Shown in pieces: positions 1-8,688 of a stretch of 64,000 nucleotides of DNA. The notes under the pieces were generated by a model. It searched no databases and was not told the origin of the DNA. It saw nothing but the letters and a program-made list of their open reading frames with translations. Each line of letters starts with the position of its first letter. The stretch's first letter is position 1. A program made the translations under genes and the position numbers. This DNA comes from Roseinatronobacter alkalisoli (GTDB taxonomy: Bacteria; Pseudomonadota; Alphaproteobacteria; Rhodobacterales; Rhodobacteraceae). The DNA is taken from contig NZ_JAQZSM010000008.1 of NCBI RefSeq assembly GCF_028745735.1, positions 1-64,000 of the forward strand, written 5' to 3'.

Positions 1-128
1 AATCATGTTTGGCAGGCTCAAGGACTGGCGGCGTGTCGCAACCCGCTATGATCGCTGCCCAAAAGTCTTCCTCTCAGCCATCGCGCTCGCCGCTACAGTC
101 ATCTATTGGCTATGAGTCCTGACCCTAA
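1..128 (+). mobile_element. Right end of an IS5-family insertion sequence (partial)
   Basis: The left edge carries the last codons of a transposase, followed by GAGTCCTGACCC at 114-125. That string resembles the terminal repeat of IS5/IS427-group elements as I remember them. The rest of the element lies outside the window, so its left end, target duplication and completeness cannot be judged. The outer boundary near 128 is inferred. Confidence 0.6.
2..115 (+). CDS. IS5-family transposase, C-terminal fragment
   Basis: An open frame runs in from the left edge and stops at TGA 113-115. The last 37 residues include FGRLKDWRRVATRYDRCPK followed by a short hydrophobic tail ending VIYWL. This is the characteristic C-terminus of the DDE transposase (orfB type) of IS5-family elements in Rhodobacteraceae. 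The catalytic residues lie upstream, out of view. The gene may be complete or broken in the chromosome. It is the only transposase-derived sequence in the window. Confidence 0.75.
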   Translation: MMFGRLKDWRRVATRYDRCPKVFLSAIALAATVIYWL

Positions 129-134
129 GCTAGG

Positions 135-152
135 AAAACCCCTTGGGTTTTT
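135..152. terminator. Weak stem-loop with A/T runs between the IS end and mcl1
   Basis: A seven-pair stem (AAAACCC 135-141, loop CTT, GGGTTTT 145-151) is flanked by A and T runs, so it could terminate transcription in either direction. It lies about 85 bp beyond the mcl1 stop. Only three G-C pairs support it. Confidence 0.35.
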
Positions 153-236
153 ATCATCGGGGAGGAACCTTTATCACATAATGTATAGCAACCACTGTAA
201 ATTGCAAGTTAACATCGGAACGTTTTCTTTGCCTGA

Positions 237-1193
237 CTAGTCAGCAATCATTTCGGCCTGCCGGACAATCACTTCGGCCTGTTTGATTGATGCGATATCA
301 ACCAGCCGCCCCTTATAGACGGTCGCGCCTTCGCCACGGGCCTTGGCCGCATCCATCGCCGCCAGGATTTCACGCGCTTCCAGCACTGCGGCTTCGGATG
401 GGGTGAACACCTCATTGGCCAGAGCAACCTGCTTGGGGTGGATCGCCCATTTCCCGACCATTCCAAGAGTGGCAGACCGCCGCGCCTGTGCGCGATACCC
501 TTCATCATCGCTGAAATCCCCGAATGGTCCGTCAACCGGCAATACCCCATGTGTCCGGCACGCCGCGACAATGGCCGATTGCGCCCAGTGCCACGGGTCT
601 GACCAATGGCGCTTGCTGTCGTGCAACATGTAGTAATTTTCCTGCGTGCCGCCGATACCTGTCGTTGCCATCCCCATGGATGCCGCAAAATCGGCCGCGC
701 CCAGCGACATCGCCTGCAGGCGCGGGGATGAAGCTGCGATTTCCCCGACATGCGCAATGCCCGCCGCCGATTCAATAATCACCTCAAAACTGATGCGCCG
801 GGCACGCCCCCTGGCCGCCTCAATCGCTGATACCAACGCATCGACTGCATAGACATCGGCGGCGCACCCCACTTTCGGAATCATGATCTGGTCCAGCCTG
901 TCGCTGGAGTGTTCCAGCAGATCGACCACATCCCGGTACCAGTATGGGGTGTCCAGCCCGTTGATACGCACAGACAGCAGCTTGCTTCCCCAGTCAATCT
1001 CATGGGTTGCCGCGATGATATTCGCGCGTGCCGTATCCTTGTCAGAAGGGGCGACAGAATCCTCCAGATCCAGATTGATGACATCTGCGCCCGATGCTGC
1101 CATCTTTTCAAACAGCGCCACCCGCGATCCGGGTCCGAATAACTGGCAGCGATTGGGGCGCGCAGGCGGGGCAGGCTGGATACGAAAGCTCAT
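237..1193 (-). CDS. mcl1: L-malyl-CoA/beta-methylmalyl-CoA lyase
   Basis: This 318-residue HpcH/HpaI aldolase-family protein cleaves (S)-malyl-CoA to acetyl-CoA and glyoxylate, and beta-methylmalyl-CoA to propionyl-CoA and glyoxylate. In Rhodobacter it serves the ethylmalonyl-CoA pathway of acetate assimilation. The N-terminus (SFRIQPAPPARPNRCQLFGP) and length match Rhodobacter Mcl1. The Mg2+ ligands known in that family, Glu141 (VIIES) and Asp168 (LGAADFA), fall at the same numbers here. Asp299 near the C-terminus (GRLVDIAS), donated to the neighbouring subunit, is also present. The ATG is preceded by GAGGTGAAGA. The gene stands alone, divergent from dgcN, and its 3' side abuts an IS remnant. 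Confidence 0.95.
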   Translation of the reverse strand: MSFRIQPAPPARPNRCQLFGPGSRVALFEKMAASGADVINLDLEDSVAPSDKDTARANIIAATHEIDWGSKLLSVRINGLDTPYWYRDVVDLLEHSSDRLDQIMIPKVGCAADVYAVDALVSAIEAARGRARRISFEVIIESAAGIAHVGEIAASSPRLQAMSLGAADFAASMGMATTGIGGTQENYYMLHDSKRHWSDPWHWAQSAIVAACRTHGVLPVDGPFGDFSDDEGYRAQARRSATLGMVGKWAIHPKQVALANEVFTPSEAAVLEAREILAAMDAAKARGEGATVYKGRLVDIASIKQAEVIVRQAEMIAD

Positions 1194-1216
1194 TCTTCAC
1201 CTCGTCGGTCAGTAAG

Positions 1217-1246
1217 TTTCGAATTAGTCTTGCTTTGGGTTATAAT
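1217..1246 (+). promoter_or_regulatory. Candidate promoter between divergent mcl1 and dgcN
   Basis: A perfect TATAAT lies at 1241-1246, but the region 16-18 bp upstream (TTTCGAA, 1217-1223) is a poor -35. The near-palindromic core (TTATAA) could also serve the minus strand toward mcl1. The distance to the dgcN start is about 200 bp. This rests on motif inspection only. Confidence 0.3.
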
Positions 1247-1452
1247 GTTGCGCGCGCCTTCGCAAGACGATTTTCTGCACCTGCAACATACCGGCGGGAT
1301 CGCGCTGCGTTAACGCAAAAAATTTGCGCGATTTTACCAATTTATACAAAAATCTTGCCTATATTCATCCATCCATATGGCAATTCACGATAAACTTGCC
1401 ATGATTCCGCGTAAAATTGCGCCAACGTTCAACATCTGGGCAGGAGCATGCC

Positions 1453-2454
1453 GTGATTCAGACCCCATATCTTCTGTTTCTGGGCGATGCGCCCGACCCG
1501 CTGGCCGCAAAGGTCGCACAGGGCATCAAGGACTGGCGGCCCGAATTTGCCATCGGCCAGCTCCGCATGGACGGGTGCCGGGCGGATATGGGCTTGCCCG
1601 ACATGACTTTGGCTGCGGCGAAGGCCGCCGGGGCGAAAACTCTGGTGATCGGTGTGGCCAATCGTGGTGGCGTCATTTCGGCGGCATGGAAAAAAGTTCT
1701 GGTCACCGCGCTGGAAGAAGGGTTCGATCTGGCATCGGGGCTGCACAATCTGTTGCGCGATGAACCGGACCTGAAAGCGGTGGCAGAGGCGACAGGCCGA
1801 CAATTGCATGATGTGCGCGTTCCGTCAGTGAAATACCCCATCGCCAATGGCGAAAAACGCAGCGGCAAGCGCTGTCTGGCGGTGGGCACCGATTGTTCAG
1901 TCGGCAAGATGTACACGGCCCTTTGCATGGAGCGCGAGATGATCGCGCGTGGCATGAAGACCACATTTCGTGCAACCGGCCAGACGGGTATTCTGATTAC
2001 AGGTGACGGTGTGCCGCTGGATGCAGTTATCGCCGATTTCATGGCAGGCGCGGTCGAATGGCTGACGCCAGATAATGACCCCGATCACTGGGATCTGATC
2101 GAGGGGCAGGGCAGTCTGTTTCATGTCTCATATTCCGGTGTGACGATGGCGCTTATCCATGGCGGGCAACCCGACGCGCTGATCCTGTCGCATGAACCGA
2201 CCCGTACCCATATGCGCGGCCTGCCGGGCTATGCGCTGCCTGCACTGTCGGACTTGCGTGACACGGCGCTGCACCTTGCGCGCGTCGCAAACCCTGCGGT
2301 GCAGGTCATCGGGATTTCGGTCAATACCGCTGCGATGGGCGCGCAGGAAGCGCTGGATTACTGCGCAGAGCTGGAGGCAAGCATGGGTCTGCCAACAGTG
2401 GACCCGTATCGCCACGGTGCAGGCAAGCTGGTTGATGCGCTTGCGGCGGTCTGA
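1453..2454 (+). CDS. dgcN: D-glutamate N-acetyltransferase (DUF1611 family)
   Basis: This protein of about 333 residues belongs to the DUF1611 family, now known as DgcN. DgcN acetylates D-glutamate to N-acetyl-D-glutamate in the D-Glu catabolic route described in marine Proteobacteria and common in Rhodobacterales. A Rossmann-like N-terminal part is followed by a P-loop-like stretch (VGTDCSVGKMYTAL) and the motifs RATGQTGILITGDGVPLDA and EGQGSLFHVSYSGV. The start taken is GTG 1453, with GGAG 10 bp upstream; an open frame extends to 1417 without a ribosome binding site. The immediate neighbour is dgcA, the usual partner, which supports the call. The regulator DgcR is not in the window. Confidence 0.9.
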   Translation: MIQTPYLLFLGDAPDPLAAKVAQGIKDWRPEFAIGQLRMDGCRADMGLPDMTLAAAKAAGAKTLVIGVANRGGVISAAWKKVLVTALEEGFDLASGLHNLLRDEPDLKAVAEATGRQLHDVRVPSVKYPIANGEKRSGKRCLAVGTDCSVGKMYTALCMEREMIARGMKTTFRATGQTGILITGDGVPLDAVIADFMAGAVEWLTPDNDPDHWDLIEGQGSLFHVSYSGVTMALIHGGQPDALILSHEPTRTHMRGLPGYALPALSDLRDTALHLARVANPAVQVIGISVNTAAMGAQEALDYCAELEASMGLPTVDPYRHGAGKLVDALAAV

Positions 2455-2460
2455 CTGAGC

Positions 2461-2541
2461 GGGGTGAATAATGGGGCTTTGCCCCTCTGGGGCCGTTGGC
2501 CCCATTCACCCCAGGATATTTGTGCCAGAATGAAAAGGGCA
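2461..2541 (+). repeat. Cloverleaf-like intergenic element ending in the dgcA ribosome binding site
   Basis: A perfect 9-bp outer stem (GGGGTGAAT 2461-2469 with ATTCACCCC 2504-2512) encloses two hairpins. These are GGGGC/GCCCC (2473-2477 with 2481-2485) and TGGGGCC/GGCCCCA (2488-2494 with 2498-2504). It is followed by AGGATATTTGTGCCAGAATG and then AAAAGGG, which lies just upstream of the dgcA start. From memory, elements with GC hairpins followed by a GGATATTT...AGAATGAAG-type tail recur between genes in Rhodobacterales. Only one copy is seen in this window. Confidence 0.6.
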
Positions 2542-2545
2542 GAGA

Positions 2546-3508
2546 ATGCTGACGATAACGCAGGACCGGTTTCAGCTGGCCGAAGTTTTCACCATTGCCC
2601 GGGGGTCGCGGACCCATGCCGATGTCGTGACTGTCAGTCTGGCCCGGGATGGGGTGACGGGGCGGGGGGAATGTGTGCCTTATGCCCGGTATGGCGAAAG
2701 CCTTGAATCGGTCTGTCGTCAGATTGAAGGGCTTGGTGCCGGGACCGGACGGGCAGGGTTGCAGACAGCGTTGCCCGCAGGTGCGGCCCGCAACGCCGTT
2801 GATTGTGCATTATGGGACTGGGACGCGAAGCGTCTGGGAAAACCGGTATGGGACCTGGCGGGGCTTGCGGTGCCAAAGCCCCTGGTGACGGCATTCACGC
2901 TGTCGCTGGATACACCCGACAGGATGGAGGCTGCCGCCCGCCGTCATGCCGAGCGGCCCTTGCTGAAGATCAAGCTGGGCACCCCTGATGATATGCCCCG
3001 GCTGGAGGCCGTGCGGCGCGGTGCCCCTGATACACGCATCATCATTGATGCCAATGAGGGCTGGAACGCAGAGGTCTATGCAGAGCTTGCGCCGCATCTG
3101 ATCGGGTTGGGCGTGGCCATGGTGGAGCAACCCCTGCCCGCAGGGGATGACGGTATGCTGGGGGAAATTGCGCGCCCGCTGCCGGTTTGTGCCGATGAGA
3201 GCTGTCACGACCGTGCCAGCTTGCCGTCGCTGAAGGGCAAGTATGACATGATCAACATCAAGCTGGACAAGACCGGGGGCCTGACGGAGGCGCTGGCTTT
3301 GCACGATGCCGCGCGTGCCGATGGGTTTGGCGTGATGGTGGGATGCATGGTTGGCAGTTCTCTGGCGATGGCGCCGGCGGTGCTGGTGGCGCAGGGGGCG
3401 GATATTGTCGATCTTGATGGTCCGCTGCTGCTGTCGGAGGACCGTGACCCGCCGCTACACTATGATGCGGAAGGTGTGCATCCCGCCTTGCCCGCGCTTT
3501 GGGGTTGA
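2546..3508 (+). CDS. dgcA: N-acetyl-D-glutamate racemase (enolase superfamily)
   Basis: This 320-residue protein of the muconate-lactonizing/dipeptide-epimerase branch of the enolase superfamily converts N-acetyl-D-Glu to N-acetyl-L-Glu after DgcN. The capping domain is N-terminal. The barrel shows the catalytic lysine pair motif LLKIKLG, metal ligands in IIIDANEGW, VEQPLP and CADESC, and the second acid/base lysine in INIKLDKTGG. The ATG has AAGGG upstream. It lies 91 bp after dgcN, separated by a structured repeat. On sequence alone it could be an L-Ala-D/L-Glu epimerase; the pairing with dgcN is what favours DgcA. Confidence 0.88.
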   Translation: MLTITQDRFQLAEVFTIARGSRTHADVVTVSLARDGVTGRGECVPYARYGESLESVCRQIEGLGAGTGRAGLQTALPAGAARNAVDCALWDWDAKRLGKPVWDLAGLAVPKPLVTAFTLSLDTPDRMEAAARRHAERPLLKIKLGTPDDMPRLEAVRRGAPDTRIIIDANEGWNAEVYAELAPHLIGLGVAMVEQPLPAGDDGMLGEIARPLPVCADESCHDRASLPSLKGKYDMINIKLDKTGGLTEALALHDAARADGFGVMVGCMVGSSLAMAPAVLVAQGADIVDLDGPLLLSEDRDPPLHYDAEGVHPALPALWG

Positions 3509-3568
3509 GTGCCCTTTTCCAACGCCTGCACATGCGCTATGGATCATGCGAAACCGGAGGACAGCCAG

Positions 3569-5410
3569 ATGCCAAGATACCGCTCTCGCACGACAACACA
3601 TGGACGCAACATGGCAGGCGCACGGGGCCTGTGGCGCGCAACGGGGATGAAGGAGGGTGATTTCGGCAAGCCGATCATTGCCATTGTCAACAGCTTCACC
3701 CAGTTTGTGCCGGGCCATGTGCATTTGAAAGACCTTGGCCAGATGGTCGCACGCGAGGTTGAAAAGGCTGGTGGTGTGGCCAAGGAATTCAACACCATCG
3801 CTGTAGATGATGGCATTGCCATGGGCCATGACGGGATGCTGTATTCGCTGCCATCGCGCGAGATCATTGCCGATTCGGTCGAATATATGGTGAATGCGCA
3901 TTGTGCCGATGCGATGGTGTGCATTTCCAATTGCGACAAGATCACCCCTGGTATGCTGATGGCGGCGATGCGGCTGAATATTCCGGTGGTGTTCGTGTCC
4001 GGCGGGCCGATGGAAGCGGGCAAGGTCGTGGTTGATGGTGTCGAAAAGGCGCTGGATCTGGTTGATGCCATGGTCGCGGCTGCAGATGACAAATACACCG
4101 ATGCGCAGGTTCTGGCGATTGAAGAAGCTGCCTGTCCTACATGCGGGTCGTGTTCGGGAATGTTCACGGCCAATTCCATGAACTGCCTGACCGAGGCGCT
4201 GGGCCTGTCGCTGCCCGGAAACGGGTCCACACTGGCGACACATGCCGACCGCAAGCAGCTATTCCTGCGGGCGGGCCATGTGATTGTCGATCTGGCCAAG
4301 CGCTATTACGAGCAGGATGACGACAGCGTGCTGCCGCGCAATATTGCAAGCTTCAAGGCGTTCGAGAATGCGATGTCGCTGGATATCGCCATGGGCGGGT
4401 CAACCAACACTGTGCTGCATCTGCTGGCTGCCGCCCATGAGGGGGGCATTGATTTCACCATGCAGGATATCGACCGCCTGTCGCGCAAGGTGCCCTGTCT
4501 GTGCAAGGTCGCGCCCGCTAAAAGTGATGTTCACATGGAAGATGTGCATCGCGCCGGGGGGATCATGTCGATCCTGGGCGAGTTGGATCGCGCAGGCTTG
4601 CTGCATTGCGATCTGCCGACGGTCCACAGCCCGAGCATGGGCGATGCGCTGAACACATGGGATGTGCGGCGCACCAACAGCCCGGAGGTACACAGGTTCT
4701 TTGCCGCTGCGCCCGGTGGCGTGCCCACACAGACTGCGTTTTCGCAGGAACGCCGTTACGATTCAGTCGATATGGACCGGCAGAACGGGGTGATCCGCGA
4801 TAAGGAACATGCCTTCAGCCAGGATGGAGGGCTGGCGGTTCTGTTCGGCAATCTGGCTGAGCAGGGCTGCATTGTAAAAACTGCGGGTGTTGATGATTCG
4901 ATCCTGCAATTCAGCGGCCCGGCGCGGGTATATGAATCGCAGGATGATGCTGTCAGCGGTATTCTGACCGGCAAGGTGCAGGCGGGCGAGGTGGTTATCA
5001 TCCGCTATGAAGGGCCGCGCGGGGGGCCGGGTATGCAGGAAATGCTGTATCCGACCAGCTATCTGAAATCCAAGGGGTTGGGTGCCGCCTGTGCGCTGGT
5101 CACTGACGGACGGTTTTCGGGGGGCACGTCGGGCCTGTCGATTGGCCATGTCAGCCCGGAAGCTGAAGAGGGCGGGTTGATTGGTGTCGTGGAAACCGGT
5201 GACAGGATTGAAATCGACATTCCCAACCGCACGATTCATCTGGCCGTGGATGATGCAACGCTTGCTGCGCGCCGTGCCGCGCAGGATGAGAAGGGCTGGA
5301 AGCCCGCCAACCCACGCCCGCGCAAGGTTACAACAGCGCTGAAGGCCTATGCGGCTTTGACCACGTCGGCGGCCATGGGGGCCGTGCGAAAACTTCCTGA
5401 AGGACTGTGA
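3569..5410 (+). CDS. ilvD: Dihydroxy-acid dehydratase
   Basis: A 613-residue member of the IlvD/Edd family. It dehydrates 2,3-dihydroxy-isovalerate and 2,3-dihydroxy-3-methylvalerate to the 2-keto acids of valine and isoleucine synthesis. Cluster cysteines are visible in NCDKITPGM (Cys122) and [11 protein letters not shown] (Cys189, 192, 195). The C-terminal swivel domain contains [12 protein letters not shown] and [11 protein letters not shown]. Length and N-terminus ([20 protein letters not shown]) match the E. coli-type enzyme. The chosen ATG has GGAGG 8 bp upstream; the frame is open 60 bp further without support. It sits between dgcA and dat with a 3-bp gap to dat, so the two are probably cotranscribed. 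That is an odd neighbour for a branched-chain gene. Confidence 0.95.
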   Translation: MPRYRSRTTTHGRNMAGARGLWRATGMKEGDFGKPIIAIVNSFTQFVPGHVHLKDLGQMVAREVEKAGGVAKEFNTIAVDDGIAMGHDGMLYSLPSREIIADSVEYMVNAHCADAMVCISNCDKITPGMLMAAMRLNIPVVFVSGGPMEAGKVVVDGVEKALDLVDAMVAAADDKYTDAQVLAIEEAACPTCGSCSGMFTANSMNCLTEALGLSLPGNGSTLATHADRKQLFLRAGHVIVDLAKRYYEQDDDSVLPRNIASFKAFENAMSLDIAMGGSTNTVLHLLAAAHEGGIDFTMQDIDRLSRKVPCLCKVAPAKSDVHMEDVHRAGGIMSILGELDRAGLLHCDLPTVHSPSMGDALNTWDVRRTNSPEVHRFFAAAPGGVPTQTAFSQERRYDSVDMDRQNGVIRDKEHAFSQDGGLAVLFGNLAEQGCIVKTAGVDDSILQFSGPARVYESQDDAVSGILTGKVQAGEVVIIRYEGPRGGPGMQEMLYPTSYLKSKGLGAACALVTDGRFSGGTSGLSIGHVSPEAEEGGLIGVVETGDRIEIDIPNRTIHLAVDDATLAARRAAQDEKGWKPANPRPRKVTTALKAYAALTTSAAMGAVRKLPEGL

Positions 5411-5413
5411 GCT

Positions 5414-6277
5414 ATGAGTCGCATCGTTTATGTGAATGGCGACTACCTGCCTGAGGGCGAGGCGAAGATCTCGATCTTTGACCGGGGCTTTCTGATGGCG
5501 GATGGTGTCTATGAAGTGACGACTGTCATAGATGGCAAGCTGATCGATTTTGACGGGCATTTCCTGCGGCTGGAACGCTCGCTTGGGGAGTTGGGAATTG
5601 AAAACCCGATGGCGCGCGATGAGTGGCTGGACGTGCATCGCCAGTTGGTTGCGCAAAATGACGTCGGGCACGGGATGGTCTATTTGCAGGTCACCCGCGG
5701 TGCGCCGGGGGACCGGGATTTTATTTTCCCGGACCCGGAAACCACCAAACCCACGGTGGTTCTGTTCAGCCAGGCGAACCCTGCGTTGATTGACAGTCCG
5801 AAAGCCAAAAAGGGTATCAAGGTCATTACGATTGATGACATCCGCTGGGGGCGGCGCGATATCAAGACGGTGCAATTGCTGTATCCGTCCATGGGCAAGA
5901 TGATGGCCCTCAAGGCGGGCTGCGATGATGCCTGGATGGTGCAGGATGGTGAGGTGACCGAGGGCACATCCAACAACGCTTATATCATCAAGGGTGGCCG
6001 CATCATTACCCGCGCGCTGTCCAATGACATTCTGCACGGGATTACCCGCGCTGCGGTGCTGCGATTTGCCCGCGAGTCGCAGATGCCGGTTGAGGAACGC
6101 AGCTTTACCGTGGAAGAAGCGATGCAGGCGGATGAGGCATTCGTGACCTCTGCCAGTACTTTTGTGATGCCGGTGGTGGAAATTGACGGCGCAAAGCTGG
6201 GCGCGGGCACGCCGGGGCCGCTGGCCACGCGCTTGCGCGAAATCTACATTGAGGAAAGCCGCAAGACCGCGATCTGA
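5414..6277 (+). CDS. dat: D-amino-acid transaminase (fold-type IV PLP enzyme)
   Basis: This 287-residue class IV aminotransferase is predicted to interconvert D-alanine and 2-oxoglutarate with pyruvate and D-glutamate. Its N-terminus (IVYVNGDYLPEGEAKISIFDRGFLMADGVYE) is typical of D-amino-acid transaminases. The PLP lysine lies in RRDIKTVQLL and the Glu in EVTEGTSNNAYI. The RxH carboxylate-binding motif of the Bacillus enzyme is not seen: the equivalent stretch is TRGAPGDRDFIFP, so substrate recognition may be non-canonical. It starts 3 bp after ilvD, and GAAGGA inside the ilvD end serves as ribosome binding site. Next to dgcN/dgcA it could feed D-Glu into that route. A branched-chain or 4-amino-4-deoxychorismate role is less likely. 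Confidence 0.85.
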   Translation: MSRIVYVNGDYLPEGEAKISIFDRGFLMADGVYEVTTVIDGKLIDFDGHFLRLERSLGELGIENPMARDEWLDVHRQLVAQNDVGHGMVYLQVTRGAPGDRDFIFPDPETTKPTVVLFSQANPALIDSPKAKKGIKVITIDDIRWGRRDIKTVQLLYPSMGKMMALKAGCDDAWMVQDGEVTEGTSNNAYIIKGGRIITRALSNDILHGITRAAVLRFARESQMPVEERSFTVEEAMQADEAFVTSASTFVMPVVEIDGAKLGAGTPGPLATRLREIYIEESRKTAI

Positions 6278-6283
6278 GCAGCA

Positions 6284-6308
6284 AGGGTGCGTGGAAATCA
6301 CGCACCCT
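6284..6308. terminator. Perfect 10-bp stem between convergent dat and DUF1244 gene
   Basis: AGGGTGCGTG (6284-6293), loop GAAAT and CACGCACCCT (6299-6308) form a perfect stem between two converging genes. There is no T tract on either side, so termination is likely but not certain. Confidence 0.55.
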
Positions 6309-6328
6309 GCCAGTTGCGCTGGTGCCGG

Positions 6329-6643
6329 TCAGTCGGGTTTATGGCCGACATTCTCGGCAAAGGACTTCTGGAAAGCCGCCTGTTTGTCAGCGTTGGCTTC
6401 GGTCTGGTATTTTGCCTGCCATTCTGAATAGGGCATGCCATAGATGGCTTCGCGCGCGGTGTCCTTGTCCATGTCCAGCCCGCGCGCATTGGCGGCTTCC
6501 TGATACCAGCGCGACAGGCAGTTCCGGCAGAACCCTGCAAGGTTCATCATGTCGATATTCTGTACATCGCTGCGCTTATCCAGATGCGCCAGCAAGGCGC
6601 GGAATGCGGCGGCTTCCAGGTCTGTGCGTGTCTTGTCGTCCAT
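6329..6643 (-). CDS. DUF1244 domain protein
   Basis: A soluble protein of about 104 residues matching the DUF1244 family, common in Alpha- and Gammaproteobacteria and of unknown function. Its most striking motif is AGFCRNCLSRWY, a CxxC pair that could bind metal, followed by the conserved GMPYSEWQAKYQ. The start at 6643 is chosen because GGAGG lies 5 bp upstream; the frame stays open for 19 further codons without a ribosome binding site. It converges on dat and is divergent from pyk, so it is probably monocistronic. No function is proposed. Confidence 0.85.
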   Translation of the reverse strand: MDDKTRTDLEAAAFRALLAHLDKRSDVQNIDMMNLAGFCRNCLSRWYQEAANARGLDMDKDTAREAIYGMPYSEWQAKYQTEANADKQAAFQKSFAENVGHKPD

Positions 6644-6849
6644 TGCATCCTCCGGCGCGGTTGGAACCGGACACCTGTTCATTCCTGCGCCCGCCGTCAA
6701 GCTGACAGTATCACGGGGGCTTGATATTCTCTGGTAAAATGATAGTTGTTTGCGCTAACAACTTCTGCCGGTTGCTTATGGCTGCAATATGGTGCCTGCA
6801 TTTCTGGCCGAACGCATCTCGGGGTCACACCCGCCTGAAAGGACCTTGC

Positions 6850-8307
6850 ATGACCGTAATACGTCGCCACCGCATGATTAAGATTGTCGCCACGCTGGGG
6901 CCGTCTTCTTCGACCTATGACATGATCCGCGCCTTGTTTGAAGCGGGGGCAGATGTGTTCCGCCTGAACATGAGTCACGGCACGCATGACGAGATGGCAC
7001 AACGCCACGCCATCATCCGCCAGGTAGAGGCCGATCTGGGGCGCCCCATTGGCATTCTGGCTGACCTTCAGGGACCAAAACTGCGGATCGGCACGTTTAG
7101 TGATGGCCCGGTGGATTTGCAGGTCGGGCAGGAATTTCGCCTTGATCTGGACAAGGCACCCGGGGACCGGCAGCGCGTCAACCTGCCCCACCCCGAGATT
7201 TTCGAAGTGCTTGAACCCGGCGCTGACCTTCTGGTGAATGACGGCAAGGTGCGCCTGAAGGTGAATGAATGCGGGCCGGATTTTGCGGAATGCACAGTCA
7301 CTGTGGGTGGTGTTATTTCCGACCGCAAGGGTGTGAATGTGCCCGATGCAGTGTTGCCGGTTGCTGCACTTTCGGACAAGGACCGCAAGGATCTGGAATT
7401 CGCCTGTCGTCTGGGTGTGGACTGGCTGGCATTGTCATTCGTGCAGCGCCCGTCAGACGTGTTGGAAGCGCGTGAGCTGGCACAGGGGCGCGCGGCAATC
7501 CTGTCGAAGATTGAGAAACCCGCGGCGGTGAAGGCGTTTGACGAAATTCTTGCCGTGTCGGACGGTATCATGGTTGCGCGGGGTGACCTTGGCGTGGAGC
7601 TGCCGGTGCAGAATGTTCCCCCCATCCAGAAGCGGCTTGTCCGCAAGGCGCGCGCCGCCGCAAAACCGGTGATCGTGGCCACCCAGATGCTGGAATCCAT
7701 GATCGAAAGCCCGATGCCGACCCGCGCCGAAGTGTCCGACGTTGCAACGGCCATCTATGAAGGGGCTGATGCGGTCATGTTGTCGGCGGAATCAGCGGCG
7801 GGCCAGTTCCCGATTGAAGCTGTGACCACCATGAACAATGTCGCGATCGAAGTTGAAAGCGACCCGACCTATATTGATGTGATCGACGCGTCGCGCAAGC
7901 ATGTGCATCATCATTCCATCGCGGATGGTATCGTTTCAGCCGCGCGCGAACTGGCCGAGAAGACGAATATTGCCGCGATCTGCTGCTTTACGGAATCGGG
8001 GACCACGGCAAGCCTTGTTGCGCGCGAACGTCCGCATGTGCCGATTTTGGCGCTGACACCATTTGTCGGTGTGGCACGACGCCACGCGCTGACATGGGGC
8101 GTGCATTGCGAGCAGGTTACCGAAGTGAACCGCTTCAAGAAGGCCGTGATCAATGCTGTCCGGGTTACACGCAAATACGGTTTCGCCACAGAAAAGGACC
8201 AGATCCTTGTGACAGCGGGTATTCCGTTCAACCAGCCGGGCACAACCAATATTCTGCGCGTTGCGCCCTGTTCGGAACACTTGATTATTCAAGGAGAACC
8301 CGAGTAG
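6850..8307 (+). CDS. pyk: Pyruvate kinase
   Basis: A 485-residue pyruvate kinase transferring phosphate from phosphoenolpyruvate to ADP, the last step of glycolysis. The barrel shows KIVATLGPSSS, VFRLNMSHG, the B-domain insert after QGPKLRIG, the catalytic lysine region ILSKIEKPAAV, the metal-site motif GIMVARGDLGVELP and the P-loop-like ATQMLESMIESPMPTRAEVSDVA. The C-terminal allosteric domain is complete. Start ATG 6850 follows GAAAGGA. The open frame upstream to 6721 lacks a ribosome binding site and is not conserved sequence. A small membrane protein gene follows after 23 bp, possibly cotranscribed. Confidence 0.95.
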   Translation: MTVIRRHRMIKIVATLGPSSSTYDMIRALFEAGADVFRLNMSHGTHDEMAQRHAIIRQVEADLGRPIGILADLQGPKLRIGTFSDGPVDLQVGQEFRLDLDKAPGDRQRVNLPHPEIFEVLEPGADLLVNDGKVRLKVNECGPDFAECTVTVGGVISDRKGVNVPDAVLPVAALSDKDRKDLEFACRLGVDWLALSFVQRPSDVLEARELAQGRAAILSKIEKPAAVKAFDEILAVSDGIMVARGDLGVELPVQNVPPIQKRLVRKARAAAKPVIVATQMLESMIESPMPTRAEVSDVATAIYEGADAVMLSAESAAGQFPIEAVTTMNNVAIEVESDPTYIDVIDASRKHVHHHSIADGIVSAARELAEKTNIAAICCFTESGTTASLVARERPHVPILALTPFVGVARRHALTWGVHCEQVTEVNRFKKAVINAVRVTRKYGFATEKDQILVTAGIPFNQPGTTNILRVAPCSEHLIIQGEPE

Positions 8308-8330
8308 CCTGACCTTCCCCTGATCGTGGG

Positions 8331-8570
8331 ATGGCCATGGATTTCGAGGTGCTTTTTCTGCTGGGGGTGTATCTGTTGCCGCTGGCACTGGTCAGTGCGC
8401 TAAGCGCTTGGTCCGATAACCGCAAGCCGGTCCTTGGCCTGCTTCTGTCTGCGTGCAGCGGCGGGCTTCTGGTCTGGGTCTGGCGCATGCGCCCGCAGGG
8501 CATGTATGGCCTGCGCGACATTCCGGAACTGACTGTTGGTCTGGTGGCGCGGATCATGACATATTTCTAG
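8331..8570 (+). CDS. Small two-helix membrane protein, unknown function
   Basis: The predicted 79-residue protein has two hydrophobic segments, about residues 7-26 and 35-51, separated by WSDNRKP and followed by a short polar tail. Two in-frame ATGs (8331, 8337) are possible, neither with a strong ribosome binding site; GTGGGA lies before the first. It sits directly behind pyk and ahead of rpmI. I do not recognise a named family, although similar small proteins follow pyk in other Rhodobacteraceae as far as I recall. Confidence 0.6.
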   Translation: MAMDFEVLFLLGVYLLPLALVSALSAWSDNRKPVLGLLLSACSGGLLVWVWRMRPQGMYGLRDIPELTVGLVARIMTYF

Positions 8571-8688
8571 GTAAACTGCCTTGCGCGCTGCGGGTTTCTG
8601 GTGTAGCGAGCACGCTCTGTTTGATGTGTCCGGCCATGTGGCATGCCGAGTCGCATCTTCAACCGGTTTTCGAATTAAGGAGTCGGAA

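Noticed and set aside
4763-6301. 512-codon open frame antisense to ilvD and dat
   Set aside because: It crosses two well-supported genes and has no recognisable domain.
6721-6849. 43-codon N-terminal extension of pyruvate kinase
   Set aside because: The start at 6850 has a ribosome binding site and gives the usual short N-terminus; the extension is Trp/Cys-rich and unsupported.
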